NCBI GenBank assembly: GCA_963921825.1
Contig: OY997594.1
Span: forward strand, 16,187,001-16,251,000
Reading direction: 5' to 3'
Length of the DNA stretch: 64,000 nt
Origin: Erodium maritimum
Lineage: Eukaryota; Streptophyta; Magnoliopsida; Geraniales; Geraniaceae
Of the stretch, positions 59,152-64,000 are shown piece by piece. The notes beneath the pieces were generated by a model, which was given only the letters and a program-made list of their open reading frames with translations, ran no database searches and was not told the origin of the DNA. Positions within the stretch are counted from its first letter, which is position 1. The number at the start of each line of letters is the position of its first letter. The position numbers were made by a program, and so were the translations under genes.

Positions 59152-59633
59152 CTAAAGTATCACTATTTTTTTTCTTTTGCAAGATATAATGATTGTTTTG
59201 TGTGCGACATATTTGAATTCATAAATTCTGGATCTATGTTTGCTTGTATTCAAGGAAATATATACGAATCACGACATAATCGTGGGGAAGGAGCTTGCAC
59301 TTTCTCATGCAATCAAATTACTTCATGTATTAAATTTCAAAGAAAGCCATGTGATCCACCCCATTATATATTCACTCACAAGCAATAACCTTATCCTATA
59401 AACAATAATACGTTTCTTTAATACTACTCTTTTGGACAATTGCATGAATTCCATGATTATACTAGTATAATATTGGGTACACTGACACAACTATAAACCC
59501 AACTGTGAATAACAAGTGTAAACGGATTTAAAATTTTAAATGTTAACAACTCACTCAAGTGCAAACGGATTTAAAATTTCAAATGTATTTCAAAAAAAAA
59601 AAAATCAAATGTAAACAATTCACTCAAGGCAGG
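59152..59633. other. AT-rich intergenic with a short direct repeat
   Basis: CAAACGGATTTAAAATTT and TCAAATGTAAACAAYTCACTCA words are repeated at about 59518-59560 and 59563-59627. Nothing else seen. Confidence 0.45.
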
Positions 59634-60193
59634 TAGGGTGGGCATTGGGTGGTTAACAACCACCCAATGGATCCCTTCACGAACTCAATCCGATATTATC
59701 GGTTTAACAGCCCCAACTCCAAAACTAATTTTTTTACAGTAAAATCAACTCGTTCACTAGTCGGTTGGTTAGTTGTTTTAACCAATCAGCCACTTTACTA
59801 CATGTAAGTACAAATTTGGATACCAATAACCATACACAAATTTATATTTCAAGCCAAAACATAGTACTACACTTTCCAAAACAAACGAAAAAGTACATAT
59901 AAGTCATCGTGTTCTATGTTGGCAATCCGTGTGACACAAAAGAGTGCTCATGGGCCATTCATCTATATCAGGTCAGTGACTATTATGAAGCCACATGTAT
60001 ATGATGAACAGTACCGGTTTGGTTGGTTAACCAATGGTTTGACGTTTCAAGATCCGGAACCCAATCGTTAACGTTCCGGTTTGGTCGTCTCTCCACCGAA
60101 AATGTCGTCGGTGATCCCGGTTTCGGGTTCTCCAGTGCGGTTTCCGATTGGTGGTGGTTGCTTTTAGCGGTTTCAGTTTTTTTCCCACCCCTA
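59634..60193. mobile_element. Probable hAT-like non-autonomous element
   Basis: Left end TAGGGTGGGCATTGGG; right end (reverse complement) TAGGGGTGGGAAAAAAAC. Flanking 8-mers are AAGGCAGG (59626-59633) and TAGGCAGG (60194-60201), 7 of 8 matching. Many GGTTTGGTTGG and CGGTTT words inside. No coding. The inverted match is only about 10 bp, so confidence is moderate. Confidence 0.6.
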
Positions 60194-60434
60194 TAGGCAG
60201 GATTGTAAAAATTGTTAGATCTACTCGAGCAACGATGGGTCTTAAACACTAGATGAGGAGTAATCAAAATTTTATTTTATATTTTATATAAATACTATTA
60301 AAATATAAGCTATATCATATAAAAAATTATTATAATAATAAATATTATGTAAATATTTATCATATATAATTATTAATTTTATTGTTAAATTAAGACATTA
60401 GGGGGCGAATCAGGACCATTTACTTTTTCTTTTT
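60194..60434. other. AT-rich intergenic
   Basis: Nothing recognised. Confidence 0.5.
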
Positions 60435-61860
60435 TTACAAATAAACGATTGATATTATAGATTGCAAAGGATAAAAAGTAAATACACCAATAGGCAATAC
60501 CCACCGAACTAAGAGTTTTGGAAAAGAAAAGATGACAAAAGTAAAGTGCGATAAAAGTAAATCTGACTCATAGAACCGAACTGCTTCGCTGATACGTTCA
60601 GAACGGGGTACTACGGTAGCCTCGAGAGACACTGATACAAATAATCTGACTTGAAAGCTAGGGTTGAGCATACCCATTTCTGGATTGGTACTGCGGTGGA
60701 ATGGATACTCCTCCAGGATGCCAACGTGCGTTGTCCTCCCTGAAGTGATAAAAGTAGGGCTCCTAAACGCGTAATTGCTGCCCCCTACAAGGTAGAGGGG
60801 TACTTTGTCGGATCTTGGTGGAACCTTTTCCACCATACGTCCAGTGGGGCGATGATACCGGCCAACCCCCAATGGACCGCTTCATACTCCGACAAAGCGA
60901 GGGTGCTTATAGCCCCACCCCCTGCGCTGTGGATGAGTTGTTCCCTGATCTTATAGGACCTTCCCATTCCAGTGTCATTCTCGGAATAGGGTTTCCTTGA
61001 AGTCGTTCTTGGGTTTGTCCCATGAAGTAATTGTGGTCCGAGGTAGAACCACAATCCGAACCAGGCCCATAATCACCGTGTTTAGATCCAGGCCCGTAGA
61101 CAGTTAGGATATGTCTTGGACGGGACGGGTCACGGGACTTTACGAGCTTTCCAATTGGATATGGAACCCTCCCCGGATCCACATCACTCCTCGACCCATC
61201 AACATCATCAACTGCGCTTGGAACCCTAGTCGGTTCCTTCCCCTCACGCCGCCTCCATATCGCCTTCGTTCCACGCCCGGACGGTTGATCTCCGGCCAAG
61301 ACATGTTCTGAAGCCACCATTGATTCCGGTATTCTACCTCCGACCCCCCATCACTAGATCCGTGTCTCCCTCTTCCTCTGGTTCCGTTTCATCTTCCGTC
61401 CTCACCTCCACCGGTTCCTTTTCCGTCCAAAAGGATGTCATACCCTGTAGAGCGATCAAAGAAGACGACGTGTGTGCTCCCCGACCCATCCCTTCCGACA
61501 CCAGCGCCTCTTTCAACGTATATGGTCGTGGACCCATCGTCAGGGTTCTCCTCACGACGTCTTATTGCTGCTCGAGAAGAATCCCCTACGATCTTCGATC
61601 ACCTGACCTCCTTCCGTTTATCATGGCTCTTGTCTTCGCCGCTTTGTTTGCAGAGAACACCATCCCCGGCCCTCTCTAGAGACCTTTATCACCATGCACC
61701 GGTGATTCAGGGGTCGTGGGCCTCGAACTTCCACGAGACGACGAGGGCGGATACCACATGCGAGATAGTCTCTCCATCTGGGTTCCTTTGTCGCCGCTCA
61801 GAGCATGGATGCTGCCGAAATCCATGGAGCTATTCCTTGTCGCCGCCTCCATGAATAGCA
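60435..61860 (-). pseudogene. GC-rich decayed coding block, possibly a DUF4283-type gene
   Basis: Minus-strand frames in succession: an N-terminus MEAATRNSSMDFGSIHALSG (61856), TLTMGPRPYTLKEALVSEG, an acidic EDETEPEEEGDTD, then Arg/Gly-rich and other segments down to 60435, with stops and shifts between. Composition and the Ser/Pro-rich then acidic order resemble the DUF4283 gene at 16-712, but no DUF4283 signature or zinc knuckle is visible. The assignment is an inference from composition and neighbourhood. Confidence 0.3.
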
Positions 61861-63590
61861 AAGCCGGATCTTATTTTTAAGAGAGAGAGAGATAGAGAGA
61901 CTACGTGTAGGATTTTTACCGGTTAGTTTCTTAGATTCTCTAGTCTCTTAGATACTTTTTGACGGAACGCCACACAACCGCTTCTCTCCCCTACGCAGAA
62001 AAAAAAACCCTAACAACTCCTCTCCCCTTCTTTGATCTCTTGCCTCTGTCAGTGACAGACGAGGCCCGTCTTGGTTGTTACTGGTGGAAGCTAACCTTTA
62101 CGCTTTCTCCATTCTCTCGGGAGTTCTATTTTTTCGGTTATGGCTACTCGTTTTTTTCGCCCCTTCGTCACATGCCCTTTTTATTCTCCTCTAGTTTCGA
62201 CTCCTTCATTCTCTTCGTTGTGCCGTATTTCGCGGTTTAGACTAGAGAGTTCGTTGAGGCAACCTCATATTTATACTCTGAGTCTGGATGGGACGTTGTG
62301 GAAGGAGATTCGAAGTGTTATATGTAGGTCTTAGATTCTCCGACGTTGTTTCTTCGGATATAGGTGATCTAAGTCAGATGGAAGAATATCGACATGGTCG
62401 GCGTGGTTGGATCCCAAGAGACATGGTCACGTTTCTAGTTTTTTTCTTTGTTCTCTTTTGTTAGGTTTTGGTTGGTTGTGTACTTTTCAGGCCAAATAGA
62501 TGCACTTTGTTTCAGATTGGTGTGCATCGGTTGCATGTTTGTGTTAACCGGTTGTACTTTGGTGTGCCTGTTATGTGGCACTTATGGTATGCACTTTGTT
62601 GCACTTTTGGCGTGCACGGTATAGTTGCACGTTCTGGACGCATTTTGCTGTGCTGCAGGTTTTAATTAGGGGTCGGTAATATTATGGTCTACTTTGTGTG
62701 GGGTATGTAATATTTACCATTACGCTTATCCGATCAACGATTATAAATTGTGAAAGATCGTTTGTAAGTCTTTACCGAATGATATATAAAATTCAATAAT
62801 ACTCTTTTTTTCGAAAAGTAATATTGCTTGATGTATACAATTATAATATTATTCTTTCTTTTTGTTATTTTAGATGTCTATGTACGACATTAGGACTCAA
62901 CTTAATGGGGGAACAGTAAGTCAACTATATATATTGTGGTACCAAGTTCATGTACTTAGGATTAACGTGCCAACGTTGTAATTAGATTTTCTGTTACGTC
63001 AACGTAGGTAAGTGGGGGCATAATGGCTTTGCATACATACTGTTCACAATAATCCCACTGTATCTTCAATTCTCAGGCACATCACCTGATTTCCTGTCCA
63101 TATATTCATGAACCAATTGCTTCAAAGGAGAGGATTTGTAAGACAAGAAAGAGAAATGACCCATATTCCATGTGCAATTATAGTTCCTTGATTTTTGTGT
63201 GCTGATCCTCCTAGGGAATTTCATTAGAGCGATGTGGGTGTTGTGTCCTCTCGGTACGAAAGAGATCCATGGTTATTTTTTTTAGTCCGCTAAGTTTTAT
63301 GTATCTTAGGTGCGACTATATAAAGATACGTATGTTTAAACCGACTGAAAAAAAATAAACAATAATATAATAATAAGAAGTCTCACAAATTTATTGGTTA
63401 CGTATGATTAAAAGAATGAATCATCCGTTAGCGAATAAACGCGATACAAATTAAATTAAAAAAATCGTAAGTCAAAGCACGATCAATAAAATGTTTATGA
63501 AAATAAAGAAATGTAGATTTTAAACTGGTATCTCGATGAGAAATACCAAGCATGTTTCTTTCTTGTCATTTTGTTCAGATTTACTGTTGA
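61861..63590. other. Intergenic: pyrimidine-rich to 62460, then AT-rich
   Basis: 61880-61905 is a GA-rich tract. 61960-62460 is CT-rich with short frames of no recognised content and may be a retroposon leader. 62490-62650 repeats TGCACTTTG-like words. From 62700 on it is AT-rich with nothing recognised. Confidence 0.35.
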
Positions 63591-63603
63591 GCTATGAGAA
63601 ATA

Positions 63604-64000
63604 TTGTTCAACTGTATTTCGTGCATCTATCGGGGGTGCGTCAATAAGGCTTACGATGGTGTTGCTCCAGCCAACCCAACTACCAAGGCAAAACCGGCTA
63701 AATCAAATGTGAATGGCTCTGGTGAGTGCCCTCTTAAAACGGTAGAATTGTCGAAGGTGGGAGGGGCGGTTTCGGTTGTTTATAATCCGAGCACAAAAGA
63801 GGCACGAGGCAGAGTTTCCAGTGCAACCGACACTCAGATAGTGTAGTCGACTATTGTAAGGACTGAAGGATGCGTCGCCACTGTTTGGGTACAAGGAAAT
63901 CAGTGGGTTTCGTTGAGCAAGAAGCTAATCTGTTCATCTGCAATTTACCATTCAAATCCTCTGGGACATGGGTTCGCAGTCTTTTCGGTTCTTATGGTGA
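63604..64000 (+). pseudogene. RRM-type ORF1-like gene, cut by the window end
   Basis: A + strand frame ending SATDTQIV at 63846 is followed, after shifts, by LFICNLPFKSSGTWVRSLFGSYG from about 63930 to the end. This is an RNP2 motif and first helix of an RRM, matching IFVCNLPYGTSEVWFRNF at 36960. It is therefore another member of the family at 36604-38122, with its N-terminal part frameshifted. Confidence 0.55.

Overview
The window is plant nuclear DNA, most likely from a eudicot. Genes are split by GT-AG introns, there is a chloroplast-targeted acetolactate synthase regulatory subunit, a pollen-type exopolygalacturonase and a plant double-bond reductase, and most of the rest is plant transposable elements (PIF/Harbinger, CACTA, hAT, MULE-type, LTR elements, retroposons with poly(A)). 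The species cannot be named from the sequence alone.

Host genes. Three intact genes can be assembled exon by exon: the acetolactate synthase small subunit (7742-11136, + strand, 12 exons, 486 aa), a 2-alkenal/double-bond reductase (32931-34796, - strand, 5 exons, 343 aa) and an exopolygalacturonase (38459-41118, - strand, 4 exons, 390 aa). A nuclear gene for mitochondrial ribosomal protein L2 (4078-5416, - strand) is a pseudogene. Its presequence exon carries a 298-bp hAT MITE and its 3' half is missing.

Mobile DNA, left to right. 1-5.4 kb: the end of an LTR lying in a DUF4283 gene, unrecognised GC-rich ORFs, and the broken RPL2. 5.5-7.6 kb: a PIF/Harbinger element with both ends and a TTA duplication, ending 164 bp upstream of the acetolactate synthase start codon. 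11.3-14.0 kb: a long-TIR MULE-type MITE and a second decayed Harbinger transposase. 14.2-17.4, 42.8-45.8 and 52.6-55.2 kb: three solo LTRs of one family, two with perfect 5-bp target duplications and one with 4 of 5 bases matching. All three keep splice-like sites at nearly fixed distances from their ends. 19.1-32.2 kb: a 13.1-kb CACTA element, flanked by TAA, with an open TNP2 transposase gene, a second transposon gene, and three small proteins of unknown function on the opposite strand. 36.6-38.3, 46.1-48.4, 58.0-59.2 and 63.6-64.0 kb: retroposed RRM or DUF4283/zinc-knuckle genes that run straight into 3' UTR and often poly(A). 48.4-50.9 kb: a decayed second CACTA relative. 51.4-57.5 kb: a cluster of foldback elements bounded by (TA)n or (GATA)n, one of which has been split by a solo LTR.

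The genes that act together are those of the CACTA element (transposase, second protein, possibly the three accessory ORFs). Their likely cis sites, palindromic GACGGAT...ATCCGTC repeats, occur at both ends and also at internal promoters. The host genes appear independent of one another.
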